This document shows positions 31,288 to 42,115 of a stretch of DNA of 45,107 nucleotides, piece by piece; the first letter of the stretch is position 1, and each line of letters begins with the position of its first letter. The DNA comes from Syncephalastrum monosporum B8922. Its lineage: Eukaryota; Mucoromycota; Mucoromycetes; Mucorales; Syncephalastraceae. The stretch spans positions 1 through 45,107 of the forward strand of contig JNEN01000349.1 of NCBI GenBank assembly GCA_000697355.1, in the 5' to 3' direction. The position numbers and the translations under genes were made by a program. The notes below the pieces were generated by a model. It was not told the origin of the DNA and did not search any database. It was given only the letters and a program-made list of their open reading frames with translations.

Positions 31288-33900
31288 CTAGCATTCGGCG
31301 GATTCCAAGGGACGTGCATCGTGGGACGTATTGGACGGTCGGGGTGGTACAGGCGGCTTGTTTTCCTGGCTCTCGTCTTCCCTGATGCTTCGCGGTGGCA
31401 AAGGCGGTTTGGTATCTGCTTTCCGCGGTGGAGGCACAGGCGCACTGGGCAATGTGGAAGGTGGCGGTGGGGGAGGAGGGAGGGGTCTGTTCTTGGAGAT
31501 GCGCTCGGTATCAGACGCCGTCGACGCCGTCGATCCAGCGCGTGTGCGTGGTGGTAGAGGTGGTAGAGGGGGTGTTGCCGCTGCTGCTGTGGGCGCCTCA
31601 CTGGCCTGTGTGTCGTCTGCCTTGGGCTCTGCCTTGGGCTCTGCCTTGGGCTCTGCCTTGGGCTCTGCCTTGGGCTTTGTCGTGGGCTCTGCCGTGCGTT
31701 CTGCCGTGCGTTTGTCTGACGCGACGATCTTCTCGATAGGTTTGGTATCCTTTTCGGGCGCCACGAGTGCTTCTGTCACTTGCTTCTCTTCTTCCTCTTG
31801 TTCGTCTTGCTCTTTGGGCTGCTCCCTGGACTCTATACTGGCACTGCTCTGGCTAAATCGCCGGGGCACACTCAGGCGACGGCGGCCGGGCGTGTCGTCC
31901 TTGTCGCGCAGTTCGCGTGTCATTTCCTTGCCGCGCTGCCAGAACGTCTCGGCCTTTTGGTAGAGCGAGCCACGCTTCGCGTCGTCGCCGAGTTTGGAGA
32001 AGAAGCCCTTGCGGGATCCGATGGACCGGGCGGAAGTTGAGTTGGCGTCTGTGCTCGGCTTGGAGGAGTCTTCATCCTCGCGCTCCGAGATGGATTCGCC
32101 GTCGATGCTGGAGCGGGCCTTTTTGCGACGCATGGCGAGGGAGGCCCAGCGAGCGGAGGACTGGGACTGAGACGAGGACGGGATGGATTGACTGCTGCTC
32201 GAGTCGCTCGAGTGGCCGCCCACAGCCTCGACGGAGGTGGCTGACTCGGTCTCGCGGGTCGGCAAGGCGTCCTCGTCGACGATGGGATGGGAACGCGCGG
32301 ACAGGAGGTCCGGTGAGGATTTGGATACTTCGGTGCGGATCGGCTGTGCCAGGTGGTGGTTGTTTTCCATGTGCTCGTCCGAGCCGGAGCGCCTCACGGG
32401 CTTGGCAGGCGGTGGGGTCGACTTGACCGACGCAGGTTTGCTGGCAGGCGCGGGTGGCTCGCTCTTGGTCTCGAATGCGGCTTCGGCAGCAAGGGCGTCC
32501 TCGTCGCGGCGCGGCACGCGGTCGCCAAAAATGCCGCCCTTGCCATCGGTGTCGCAGAAGGTAAAGTCATCCATGTTGGGCAGGACCATGGTCTCGGCGA
32601 GGACCTCGCGGATCTTGGACTCGATGGCGTTGGTGACCATATTGAGCTTGATCTGCTTGTCGGAGACAATGGGCTTGATGGCGAGCTCGAGCTTGGGCAT
32701 CTCGTAAAAGCCGAGCCAGTAGCGGTTGGTGGGCGGCGACTTGATCTTGAATTTCATCTTGCCTGACAGCTGTTTCAGGGTCACGGACAGCACGAGGTGG
32801 ACGCGGATGGGCTTCATGCGCGACGAGTACGTCCAATGAAAGTCCGTTTCGATGACGACGCACAGACCACCTGCATAGTCGACCTGCGCCTCCGCTTCGA
32901 GGGCACCGTCCATGGTGAGGCCGAGGAGCTTGGGCTGCGTCAAGTACGGAATATTCTGGCCAAACTTGACGGTCTGGACGTGGATCTCATCCAAAAAAGC
33001 AGGACGCTTCATCTTCTTTGCCTTTTTTGTGATCTTGTCCTGGAAGAGGCGCTGGACGCGGTCGGTCTTGTAGAGGCCGAGGAAGATGCGGCCGAGGATG
33101 GCATTGAGCCACTGGACGTGGCGGTGGTCCGGGTCTTTCTGCAAGTTCATGATGAGGTCCTGCATGGCATGCGCGTCGAAGCGGGTGGCGTCGATGGTCT
33201 CGATGTGGGTGAAGGGGTCGTCGGCCATGAAGCCGGAAGCGTAGATGAGGCTGAGATACCAGTCTTCCTTGTCGATCGGGCGGGCACACATCAAAAAGAT
33301 GTCCTTGTCGAGCGCCCACCCCTCGTCCGGCCCATGCACATCGAGCTCCGAGTCAGTCTTGCTCTTGACCATGGTCTGCACCTGCGGCTTTTTTGGGTCG
33401 TCGACCATGGTCTGTGCGCGCGCATGCTTGGGCTTGAGGCGAATGGCGGTGGACCGGTTGAACAGCTCGTGGTCGCGCACGCCTTCGGGAAATATGGACA
33501 CGGTGTAGTCGTGGACGGGCACAATCATCTTGCACTCCTGCTGGCTCTCGGACTCGTACAAGAAGAGGGTGCCGTGCTTGAGGACGCCGTAGACGAGGTC
33601 CTTGGGCCGTTTGACGTCTTTGCCGTTATTGTTCATGACCGCCTGCAGCCCCGCCATGAGCTTGTTGCCATTGCCGTTGCCGAGTGCCGACTGGGCATGG
33701 TTCGTGAGGCGGATCCACCCTTTTTTGCCCGACTCAAAGTCAGTCTCGTGGTACTGTTCTTTTGGGTAGCGGCTGACGGGGCCCTTGTCGGACGAATAGA
33801 CTTCTGCGCTCGCAAACCAGTACGCGAGCAAAACCAGAGCAGGCAGAAACGTCAATCCACCACTAATGTAAATGACAGCAAACGTAAACAAGGAGACCAT
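31288..33900 (-). CDS. SMP/PH-domain lipid-transfer protein, Nvj2/TEX2-like
   Basis: Proteins of this family sit in the ER membrane and move lipids (ceramide in yeast Nvj2) at ER-vacuole or ER-Golgi contacts. A single exon of 870 residues, unusual beside its intron-rich neighbours. Residues 1-30 form one hydrophobic membrane segment (VIYISGGLTFLPALVLLAYW). A PH-like region spans about 60-225 (KDLVYGVLKHGTLFLYESE...EDWYLSLIYASGF). The SMP domain, about 255-450, shows VQWLNAILGRIFLGLYKTD, GGLCVVIETDF, VHLVLSVTLKQLSGKMKFKI and RYWLGFYEMPKLELAIKPIV. The C-terminal half is Ser/Pro-rich and disordered with KAEP repeats and polyproline (PPLPPLPPR, PLPPPPPPP) that could bind SH3 domains. The start codon lies in a 14-base palindrome. 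Confidence 0.92.
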   Translation of the reverse strand: MVSLFTFAVIYISGGLTFLPALVLLAYWFASAEVYSSDKGPVSRYPKEQYHETDFESGKKGWIRLTNHAQSALGNGNGNKLMAGLQAVMNNNGKDVKRPKDLVYGVLKHGTLFLYESESQQECKMIVPVHDYTVSIFPEGVRDHELFNRSTAIRLKPKHARAQTMVDDPKKPQVQTMVKSKTDSELDVHGPDEGWALDKDIFLMCARPIDKEDWYLSLIYASGFMADDPFTHIETIDATRFDAHAMQDLIMNLQKDPDHRHVQWLNAILGRIFLGLYKTDRVQRLFQDKITKKAKKMKRPAFLDEIHVQTVKFGQNIPYLTQPKLLGLTMDGALEAEAQVDYAGGLCVVIETDFHWTYSSRMKPIRVHLVLSVTLKQLSGKMKFKIKSPPTNRYWLGFYEMPKLELAIKPIVSDKQIKLNMVTNAIESKIREVLAETMVLPNMDDFTFCDTDGKGGIFGDRVPRRDEDALAAEAAFETKSEPPAPASKPASVKSTPPPAKPVRRSGSDEHMENNHHLAQPIRTEVSKSSPDLLSARSHPIVDEDALPTRETESATSVEAVGGHSSDSSSSQSIPSSSQSQSSARWASLAMRRKKARSSIDGESISEREDEDSSKPSTDANSTSARSIGSRKGFFSKLGDDAKRGSLYQKAETFWQRGKEMTRELRDKDDTPGRRRLSVPRRFSQSSASIESREQPKEQDEQEEEEKQVTEALVAPEKDTKPIEKIVASDKRTAERTAEPTTKPKAEPKAEPKAEPKAEPKADDTQASEAPTAAAATPPLPPLPPRTRAGSTASTASDTERISKNRPLPPPPPPPSTLPSAPVPPPRKADTKPPLPPRSIREDESQENKPPVPPRPSNTSHDARPLESAEC
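31618..31680. repeat. 12-base tandem repeat coding KAEP
   Basis: Plus-strand unit GGGCTCTGCCTT repeated about four to five times inside the NVJ2-like gene; read on the minus strand it encodes KAEP units, followed by degenerate TAEP/TTKP copies up to about 31710. Confidence 0.9.
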
Positions 33901-34612
33901 GGTCTCTTTTTACTTTTTAGAATTGCACGGTGGAAAGAGGCTGTACCCGCGTCAAGTAAGAGGGGGAAAGAAAGAAAGGGAAAAGAGGGAAAGAAAAAAA
34001 AAGAGAGAGAGAGACACGGAGGAGAGCGCATTGACTGACCTTGAAACGGCATGCAGAACATGGCGCTTACAAGCAATAATAACAACATGCTATGAATAGT
34101 CTGACCGACCCCCTACTGTGGAAAGCCCCAATTCCGTAGCTGTGCGCTATAGGGATTCCAATTCTGCGTGCTGTAAGCGTATTGTAATTGTAATGCGCTC
34201 AGAATAGGTCGCTTTCCGATATGCTTTTCTGTCCATTGTACCACCTCAGGCGACGTACACTGTTCTTGGTTCATCATGATGCCGCATGCTTTCTGCTGCT
34301 TTTTTTTTTTTCTTTTGCATAAACTAATCACCTTGCGAGCACTACACCCTTTTAATCCCTGGGCATTTCCCTTTTTGCGTGCTTCACGTGCTGCATTCTC
34401 AGCGTCCGTTTCCTATACTAGTCACGCTCCCATGGGCTTTCATAACGATCCACTCTCTCGTCACCCAATTCAGAGACAGCAAGAAAAATAAAAAAAAAAG
34501 CAAAGCCGACAAGAATTTCTTGTTTCTTTTCCCTATCTGCTTGTCATTTGGTTTTTCTAAACGGATATACGTTATATGCTCAGTGGTCGGTCTGACGTAG
34601 CCATTACGTGCG
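33901..34612. other. NVJ2-like promoter / spacer
   Basis: Upstream of NVJ2 and downstream of the oxidoreductase (both minus). Purine-rich GA tract at about 33960-34020; several A/T homopolymers. The frames here (33852-34088, 34113-34331, 34399-34638) are low-complexity and not credible. Confidence 0.5.
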
Positions 34613-36089
34613 TTACAACTTGGAGGAGCGGGCCGCACTCTCGATTTCGATCACCACCTTGCCAAACTGCTCACCGTTCCTATGAAAAAAAAAAAAAAAA
34701 AAAGGAAATTTGAGTGAAATCAATCCTGCCGATATTTTTTTTTCTGCATGTGAATTGTAATAAAATAACCAGGGAACGTACGCGAGGGTCTCCAGCGCCT
34801 TGTCCAACGTGGCCTGGGTGAGTCCCTTGAACGTGTGCGACACGACAGGCTTAATCTTGTGCCTTTCCACAAAGGCGACCATGTCCTTAAATTCACGGCG
34901 CGAGCCCATGGTCGAGCCACGGATATCAACATGCTTCAAGACATGGGCCATGGAGAACCCAACCCCCTTGGGGCTTGCGGTCTGGCCATATTGGGCAATG
35001 ATGCCGCCCGGTTTCATCAGACGCACGTACTGCCCAAACAGAGCGCCGCCTGAACCGTCCACCACCGCCGCGAGCGCGTTCCTGCCAAGCAGCGCCTTGA
35101 GCTCCTTCATCGCGTTCGCTATTCCAGGAAAGAAAAGAAAAGAAAAGAAGAAAAAAAAAGGGAGATTCAGTGTTGAATACACGCCATAGACTCTTCCATC
35201 CACCTACGGTCTTTGTAGTTGACACCGCCGACCGCGCCCATCGCCACCGCGCGCTTGATCTTGTCAGGGCTCGACGAGGTCACGTAGACGTGTGCACCGG
35301 CTGCGACGGCAAATTGGAGCGCAAAGAGCGCCACACCACCGCCAATGCCTGGAATCAGCACATGGTCGCCCGCTTTGACTTCTGCCTTGGTGAACAAGGC
35401 TCTGAGACAAGCATAGATGAGAAAAAGAAGCAGAAGGAGAAGAAGGGGGTGTGTGCTCAGGCAATTGAGTTACCTGTAAGCAGTGAGACCGGCCAACGGC
35501 AAGGCAGCCGCTTCTTGAGTGGACAGATGCTCGGGGCAAGGCACGAGCTCCTGGCCGTCGATCTTGATCGTGTCGGTCAGGGTGCCTATACAAATACATA
35601 TACAAACACATATACAAATTAATTGAGGGGGATCATTCTACGGAGATATCTCACGAAGGCCACCATGCTGTGACTTACCTGGGGCGGGTAAAAGGCCCAG
35701 GATGGTGAAGAGACCCTCAGGGGCCTTTGGGTCCGAGTCCCAGCCGACGCCCGGGTTAATCAGCACGCGTTGGTTCACAGCCACGCTCGAATTTCCTTGG
35801 TGCTGGACGATGCCCACGCCGTCTGACCCGATAATAGACCCGACCTTGATGCCGGGATACAGTCCCTTGAGGATCCATACATCCCTTCATGCTCTCATGT
35901 CAGTCCATGCTTCCTCATGACTCATGACTAATGGGCATTCACTCACCGATGGTTGAGCGCTGCCGCTTGAATCTTGACCACCGCCGCGTTGTCGCCCGCC
36001 GGGGCTGCCTCGGCAGGTGCACCGACCTCAATACCAAACTTGTGGCCTTCGATAGGCTTGGGGTTCTTTGTCAGTGTGGCGGAAACCAT
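34613..36089 (-). CDS. MDR-family NAD(P)-dependent oxidoreductase (zinc-less quinone-reductase-like)
   Basis: Medium-chain dehydrogenase/reductase. Exons (minus): 35947-36089, 35679-35884, 35474-35585, 35208-35401, 34782-35118, 34613-34679; 352 residues. The N-terminal GroES-like half includes AALNHRDVWILKGLYPGIKV and GSIIGSDGVGIVQ; where zinc alcohol dehydrogenases have GHE the sequence reads GSD, so catalytic zinc is unlikely. The nucleotide-binding fold shows LIPGIGGGVALFALQFAVAA (about 169-188), then VTSSSPDKIKRAVAMGAVGG, VVDGSGGALFGQYVRLMKPG and GGIIAQYGQTA. LAALPLAGLTAY-like EAAALPLAGLTAYRA is the family's substrate-side block. Substrate unknown. The exon 4/5 join (NYKDPNAMKEL) uses donor GTAGGT, the only one keeping frame. 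Confidence 0.88.
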
Positions 36090-36694
36090 AGTGATAATAT
36101 GAGTGAATAATCCAGTCGAGGCACTAAAACGCAGGATGTTCGGACCTCATGCTGAAAATTCCCAAATGCGTGCTGATTTGGTAAGCCTGTATCTTTATAC
36201 CATTGCAGCGGACCTTCTCCCATTCCCCACACATGCCCTTTTATCTTATCTTTGCCTGTCCTGAAACACGACAGAGCACTCGAGAATGCGCATCGCCCTC
36301 ATAGACAGGAAGGAGAGGAATAGCTTCTATGTTGTATCTATCACTGCCCATGTCGTTAAGGACTTGTATGTTTTGTCCGTTGACAACAGAATGCTGCTTA
36401 TTGGTTTATTCCCGGCAAGCGAAAGTGCCCCCGTTCGCACAGCGGTGAGAAGGCTTGGGTTTCTGGTGGTAGCAAAGTGTGCAGAAACAGAAACAGCTGG
36501 ATTCGGCAGTCTGTGCGGGGACGCACGTCAGTAGATGAGGCAGACTTGCCTATTCTGGTCCCGTCGCCAGGACGAGCTGGAAGGGGGTGCATGAAATTGT
36601 GCAAGCCACAACTGGATGAAATTAAAGCAGAACAGGCGCCTTAAGCTTTTACTGTTTCCCCGATCTCCTGCATTCCATCGAGCTAGAAAACAAC
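36090..36694. other. Divergent promoter oxidoreductase/RPF1
   Basis: About 600 bases without a credible gene; the frame 36286-36534 has no family likeness. Confidence 0.5.
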
Positions 36695-37804
36695 ATGGCC
36701 GGCCCAATCCGTCCCTCCGAGTTGAAAAACAAGGAGCTGCGTTCCGACATGCATCGCAAGCTTAAAAAGCAGAAGCAAAAGACCAAGACAGAACGGCGGA
36801 AACAGCTGGCTCGCGAAGAGAAGAAGGATCCGTCCCTCAAAGAGGTAGGCACTCCCATGTTTCTCTTCTAATCCAGTCTAATCGACCCCGATTGAACATT
36901 GATTAGAAACGCTTGAAAGAAAATGTGCCCAAGACCATCGAAAACACACGTGAAAAGGACGAGACGATGGCGGATCCGGCCGAGGCCGACGAGGAGGTGG
37001 AGCAGGACAAGGCGATGGACGAGTTGGCGAGCTACTTTAACGGAAAGATGCCCAAGCTGGTTATCACGAGCTCAAAGCGCATGAGCGCAGAAGGCTATGA
37101 CTTTTGTGCCGAGCTCTTGTCCCTGTTTCCCGATGCTCAGTTTGCGAAGCGCGAGAAGCACCATCAGCTGAAGGACGTTATTGAGCAGTCGATCAAGCAC
37201 GAGTTTACCGACCTGATGATTGTCAATGAAGACAAGAAGCAACCCAGTAAGTCTAATAATAACAATAATAAAAAAAAAGGACAGGGAATGGGATGTGTGA
37301 TAACTCATACGCTACGTTCATTAGACGCGATTACGCTGATGCATCTGCCGAATGGACCTTCTGCGTACTTTAAGCTGAGCAACTTTGTGTCGGCCAAGAA
37401 GCTGCCTGGCCACGGCGCCATCACGGCCCACAACCCGGAAATCATTCTGAACAACTTCAATACACGTCTGGGTCATACCATCGGCCGCATGTTCCAAGCA
37501 CTCTACCCGCACACCCCCGAGTTCGAAGGCCGTCAAGTCGTGACGTTCCATAACCAGCGCGACTTTATCTTTGTGCGTCGTCACCGTAAGTGTTTGTGAA
37601 GCCATCGGATGCGACGGTATGCTCATGTCCCCATCTACAGGCTATGTATTCCGTGATACGGAAAAGGTTGGCTTGCAAGAGCTGGGCCCCAAGTTCACAC
37701 TCAAGCTGCGATGGCTTCAGAAGGGTCTGTACGACCGCGATGGCGAGTATGAATGGATCTTCAAGCCCGAGTTGGAGACGAGCCGCAAGCGATTCTTCCT
37801 GTAA
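36695..37804 (+). CDS. RPF1: Ribosome production factor 1 (Brix domain)
   Basis: Rpf1 is a nucleolar Brix-domain protein needed for 27S pre-rRNA processing and 60S assembly. Exons 36695-36844, 36907-37246, 37325-37585 and 37641-37804 encode 304 residues (yeast 295). The basic N-terminus ([20 protein letters not shown]) is a likely nucleolar signal, followed by an acidic stretch ([14 protein letters not shown]). The Brix domain starts near residue 95 with [12 protein letters not shown] and continues through [72 protein letters not shown] and [17 protein letters not shown], ending [16 protein letters not shown]. Confidence 0.97.
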
Positions 37805-38057
37805 ATGCATTCTTACCTCTTTATAATTCATATATCACACACACTCTACACACACGCGCACACACATACAAGCGACGCGCACACACATACAAGCGGCGCG
37901 CACACAAGCATCCTCTCGTAAACCCACACCCACCCACTCTTGTTAAACTACCGTACCAATGTTTTTTCCCTTTCTTTTTTTTTTTTCCTCCAAATACATC
38001 ATCCTTTTTGTCATGCATAATCCATTTGTTTGATACAAGAGCCGGTTTTTATCATTA
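37805..38057. other. Convergent spacer RPF1/BET2
   Basis: Short spacer between the two stop codons; mostly CA-rich simple sequence and a T-rich tract near 37970-37990. Confidence 0.6.
37846..37908. repeat. Tandem repeat, about 21-base unit
   Basis: Roughly two and a half copies of a CGCGCACACACATACAAGCG-type unit just after the RPF1 stop. Confidence 0.8.
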
Positions 38058-39208
38058 TCAGTCTTGGTAAGAGCGTGCGAGTCCGATGCGAGCCAAGACG
38101 TATTCAGGCATGCAGTAGACGGGATCGATGCGTTTCAGGCCGGGGTATCCAAGGAGTGAGAGGCCAGCGACGCCAAAATGGGTATGGTACACATCCACCA
38201 TGTTGCCCGGTCGATCCGCAATGCCGCCATCCTCCGGGTCCTATCACGGATTGGGCATTAAAATACACCACTCTTATGTCTATGGGATCCCCGCTTGTGC
38301 CTTACTTGAGCAGACAAGATAAACTCGGTCAGCTTTTGTTTATCGATCCAGTGCAGTCGCCCGATTGTCGCGAGGGCCGACAGCACCCACCACGAATAAC
38401 ACACATCCTCGAGCTTCTCGGGTCGACCGTTCAGCCCTCCGTTCTTGACCTGGCGCTCGCAGAGCCACCAGCCGAGCATGTCCCGGTCGACGTGGTGCAG
38501 CGCGTCGGCAATCGCGAGGGCGGCGACACAGCAGAACACCTGGCCCGAGTGCGACTCACTGCCGGGCCGGCTGCCGAATCCACCGTCGTAGTTTTTGCAC
38601 TGCAGAATCCATTCGACCGTCTTGTCCACGTCGACCGCGTCCAGCCGTTGGAGGAGGGACAGGCACGAGAGCGCAATATACGCGAACCGCGTGTCGACCT
38701 CACCCCAGGCGTCGCCACTGAAGGAACCGTCCGGGCGCTGCAGCGAGGCAATGACTGGAATACATAAGGAAGGGGAAAGGGAAAGGGCAGGGGAAAGGTT
38801 GGGGAAGCGGGGAAGGAGGATCAGTCACGGGAATGGCGAGCGGAATGACAAGGTCGATTTACATTGCACGACAGGTTCGGTATCGATACGGTCGAGGGCG
38901 TCGAGGGTGACGAGGATCTGGATGGCTGAGTGGGTGTAGAGGATGTGCGGGTCGTGTCCGTGATGACCGCCAAAGGCACCGTTGGGATGCTGCACGCTGA
39001 GAAGGTACTGAATGACGTCTTCTCGAGGCAGCACGTCCTTGTGGTTCATGAGGTCGAGCGCAGTCAGGCCCCAGTACAGGCCATTGACCCGCAGGTGCTC
39101 GGTCAGCCAGTACTCGAGATCCTCCTTGCGTTCGTCCAACGACTGAATGTATGCCACATGCTGCGCTATCAGCAGCGTGTCGAGTGCTTGGGCTGTCTCG
39201 CCTGCCAT
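38058..39208 (-). CDS. BET2: Rab geranylgeranyltransferase beta subunit
   Basis: The catalytic subunit that attaches geranylgeranyl groups to C-terminal Cys of Rab GTPases, together with an alpha subunit (Bet4) and escort protein. Exons (minus): 38863-39208, 38306-38754, 38058-38240; 325 residues, the same as yeast Bet2. Prenyltransferase repeats are visible: [80 protein letters not shown] and [20 protein letters not shown]. Zinc ligands are intact: Asp232 and Cys234 in LEDVCYSWW, His284 in VYHTHFG. Confidence 0.97.
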
Positions 39209-40159
39209 GAAAGAAACGAGAAATGCGCTCAGATATGAACACCCGACCCATAAAATAAAGTCAAATGTCTTGGCTCTTGTCGACCCTGTTTTCCTGCCTT
39301 GTAGGTTTAAGCAAAGGGGAACCCTATTCTCAATGACTCGCTCAGGAGCTTGTCCATCATGTACCTGCTGTGCTAGATATCACGACAAGCGGAAACCTGA
39401 TCTACATATAAAATACTGTACAAAGCAGTGGGTGTATCCACCTCCATTGAGACAGACCGGAAACGGATTCATGACGTGAGGTCCCGTCGACACTGTGCTG
39501 GGAAAACCGACACAAAGCGGGAAAAGATCTCACTTATTTCGATTCACATCTTTCTCCTTTCCTTCGACTTCCTACAAAGTTTGCAAGACGGCGCTCGATG
39601 CGTAAAAAGGCAGCAGTACGTTCACTGAAATTATAGCTCCAAGCTGCTTATGTATTCATATAGAAGGCTGTACGGAGTGCAGAGCTGCTCCTGGCTGATG
39701 AGAAGCGTGACAACAAGCTTCATACACCGGAGAGTCTTATCGACTACCAGAAAGTGAGTAGCTCGATAATGAATATACATACACGTGTACTTGACGTATC
39801 TCTACAGTGTTCGCGTGAGACAGGCCGACTGTCTCTGCAATTTCTATAATATGTCTGTCGAGCTCAACGAAAGGTGCACTCGCGCACTGAAGACGAGGCA
39901 GGCATATCAAAGAATTGCAGTTATAGAGCGCCGGCGTGTGAAACGTGGCCATAGTAAAGACACGGTAGCAATCATGCGCGTCGGCCTTGCAGGGATGGGC
40001 GTCCACTCGCGCGATAGCAATAGCAGGAGCTACTGCCAACATGCTGTCCGAAATCCACCGCCCAGTCCCTGCCTTCGATCCGTCCCAATAAATACAGTTC
40101 TGCGACCATTCTTTTCAATCACTTGGTCTTTAGATTTTTCCTGGTGTAAAATCTCGATA
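39209..40159. other. BET2 promoter side of a 1.4-kb divergent spacer
   Basis: No gene recognised. A minus-strand frame at 39737-40042 starts with a mildly hydrophobic MLAVAPAIAIARVDA stretch and several Cys, recalling a small secreted protein, but there is no supporting promoter or conserved motif. Confidence 0.35.
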
Positions 40160-40588
40160 CGAACTTGTTCAGCTTTTCGCAGCTTATATGTTGCATCCTT
40201 TTGATGTCTTATTATATCTTTGGGACCTTCCCTATAGGGTTTTGTAGGAATATCTTTTTCTCATCTTTCTGTTTGCGGTTACTCCTTGGTCGCTCGTCTC
40301 GATGGGTCAGTCTCATCTCTTATTACCTTCATGATCGGTATTATTTGGTGCTTTTCTGGTAGCTTGTCGTCAGCAGGACGCGAATCGGAAATGGTGTGTT
40401 TTACTGCCCTCTGGTTCTTTTTCTGGGCTCAGTACGTAGCCAACGTCTTGCACGACAGCAGGATCTCGTTGTTTAACGCGAGAAAGTACTTGATATATGT
40501 ACAGTACCAATTCCGCGCAACATATCTGACATCAATTACCCTTTTCATATGGGCTCCTGTCCCCAAGAGCAGGCATGGATTTGCGTGA
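40160..40588 (+). pseudogene. Membrane-protein-like remnant (possibly MARVEL type)
   Basis: Open reading at 40286-40588 gives hydrophobic, aromatic-rich segments (SSLITFMIGIIWCFSGSLSS; EMVCFTALWFFFWAQYVANV) separated by short polar loops, the texture of a four-helix MARVEL-like protein. Upstream, 40165-40285 also encodes hydrophobic residues but in another frame and without a clear splice junction or start. It may be a real intron-containing small membrane protein whose exons could not be resolved, or a decayed copy. The family suggestion rests on texture only. Confidence 0.22.
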
Positions 40589-40624
40589 TAACCGAGTAGC
40601 CCGCTGAACCTTTGAAACGCGAAA

Positions 40625-42027
40625 ATGGCTGCAGCGCTGCCGCAGTGGGTTCTAGAGTATGAGCCTCAACCGGTCCTGTATAAATTCGTTGCTGTCAAGA
40701 CCTGTGTATTCCACGTACTTTGTGGACAAATATAATAAATTATTTCCCTTTTTTCAAAGAACGTCGCGTCTCGCGTGCTGGTCATGGACGAAGAACGACA
40801 ACAAAAGCTAGCCAAAGTCATCCTGATCTGCTTCAGCGATGCCAATGTTATGTGGGATAAGCCTTTGCAGAAGTACATGGAGGACGATCCCGAAGGCTGT
40901 ACGCTAGATCCTTCGACACCTTTTTTTTTCTCTTTCGTGAAAAACTGATCGATCCTCGTTTTAGACATTCCGTTCACCAAGCTTGCGTCGCTACAACGCT
41001 TTCGGAAACTGCAAGCGAGTGCAGATGATATCAGGCGAGCCGCAGCGCTCTGCAAGAATCGATTACAGGTAACGAGTTGAAACCAAGCGTGTGTGGTGTG
41101 TTCGACTCGGGAATTCATATGCGTTCTTAGGTCAACGCCGAAGGTACAGCCGTACGCCGCATAAAGCCCTTTGTTAAACACCGCACTGAGACGCTGGAGG
41201 AATACTCCATTTATATCGTACGTGGAAAAATCTACTTGCTCATATGACGCTCAAGTTGACTTGGTATTAGGAAGGCCTGCCGCATGATAAGACCGTGCAA
41301 GACATCACGCATCTTGTGAACGAGCACGTCGGTCCCGTCACTTGGATCCATGTCCCCATCCGCGTCTTCCGTGGCTTTTGCTTTGTCGAGTTTGATGACC
41401 TCAGCAGCGTCCAAAAAGCAGTCGATACCCTCAACCAACCGCTCCCCGACGATCTTCATCTGCGCGTCCTATCAAAGTAAGCAGCAAACCGATGCGGCAA
41501 ACGATATATCAAAGCGTAAAGAAGCTCATGGACGTGCAGGACGGAATACCTACGGTACAAGCAGGAGTACCTTGATCTGATTGAACAGCGCAAACAGGAT
41601 GTCCAGGCGCTCTGGGCTGATTATCGGGCGCGGGAAGAGCAACGTGCGATAGAGGCGCTGCCTTATACACCGGGCGTCATTGTCTTGGTCACCCATCTCG
41701 ACCCGGCCATCCCTAGAAACAGTGTCAAGGTAAGTTCAGATACGCCGTAGGATGAAAAGGGGACTCAGTTGAGGGGCTGCGTAGTTTGGATTGCAAAAGT
41801 CTGGGGTCAAGGTCGCCTATTTCAGCTACAAAAAGGGCATCGATCGGTGTCATGTCCGGTGTGAGACGCCTGATGACGCCAAGACGCTCGCTGCCTTTTT
41901 CAATAAGCAAGACCTAAAGCAAAAAGACAAGGACGGCAACCTCACCCAGGCTGAGCCGAGTGATGCGATCCGCGCGCGTGTCATTTCTGGACAAGAGGAA
42001 GCCACCTTTTGGGAAAGTCAGCCATAA
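40625..42027 (+). CDS. La-related protein, LARP7/Pof8-like (La module, RRM, C-terminal xRRM-like domain)
   Basis: LARP7-group proteins bind and protect specific small RNAs: telomerase RNA (Pof8, p65), 7SK or U6. Exons 40625-40714, 40760-40898, 40965-41068, 41131-41217, 41271-41476, 41540-41729 and 41785-42027 give 352 residues. The La motif is at about 33-115 (RQQKLAKVILICFSDANVMW, YIPFTKLASLQRFRKL, IRRAAALCKNRLQVNAEGTA). RRM1 follows at about 137-205 (YSIYIEGLP; FRGFCFVEFDDLSSVQKAV). A helical KQEYLDLIEQRKQDVQALW linker leads to a C-terminal RRM-like domain from about 250 (GVIVLVTHLD, VKVAYFSYKKGIDRCHVRCE) with a helical tail, as in xRRMs. The first donor is uncertain: 40714, 40706 and 40672 all keep frame. 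Which RNA it binds cannot be read from sequence. Confidence 0.85.
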
Positions 42028-42115
42028 AAGTGTCCGTGTGCAATGTATGTATCTATGTGTGTGTGTGTGTATATATGTGCGTGTATGTATTTATATATAT
42101 ACAATCGCTCTGTAT

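Noticed and set aside
32797..34038. Long plus-strand open frame (413 codons) opposite the NVJ2-like gene
   Set aside because: It is the antisense of a GC-biased true coding exon; the minus frame has clear SMP and membrane segments.
33852..34088. Upstream exon for the NVJ2-like gene (ATG ... FQG with donor GTCAGT)
   Set aside because: It would join low-complexity Phe/Ser/Leu sequence to a protein already starting with a good membrane segment.
39737..40042. Possible small secreted protein on the minus strand
   Set aside because: The hydrophobic start is weak and no promoter, splice or family evidence supports it.
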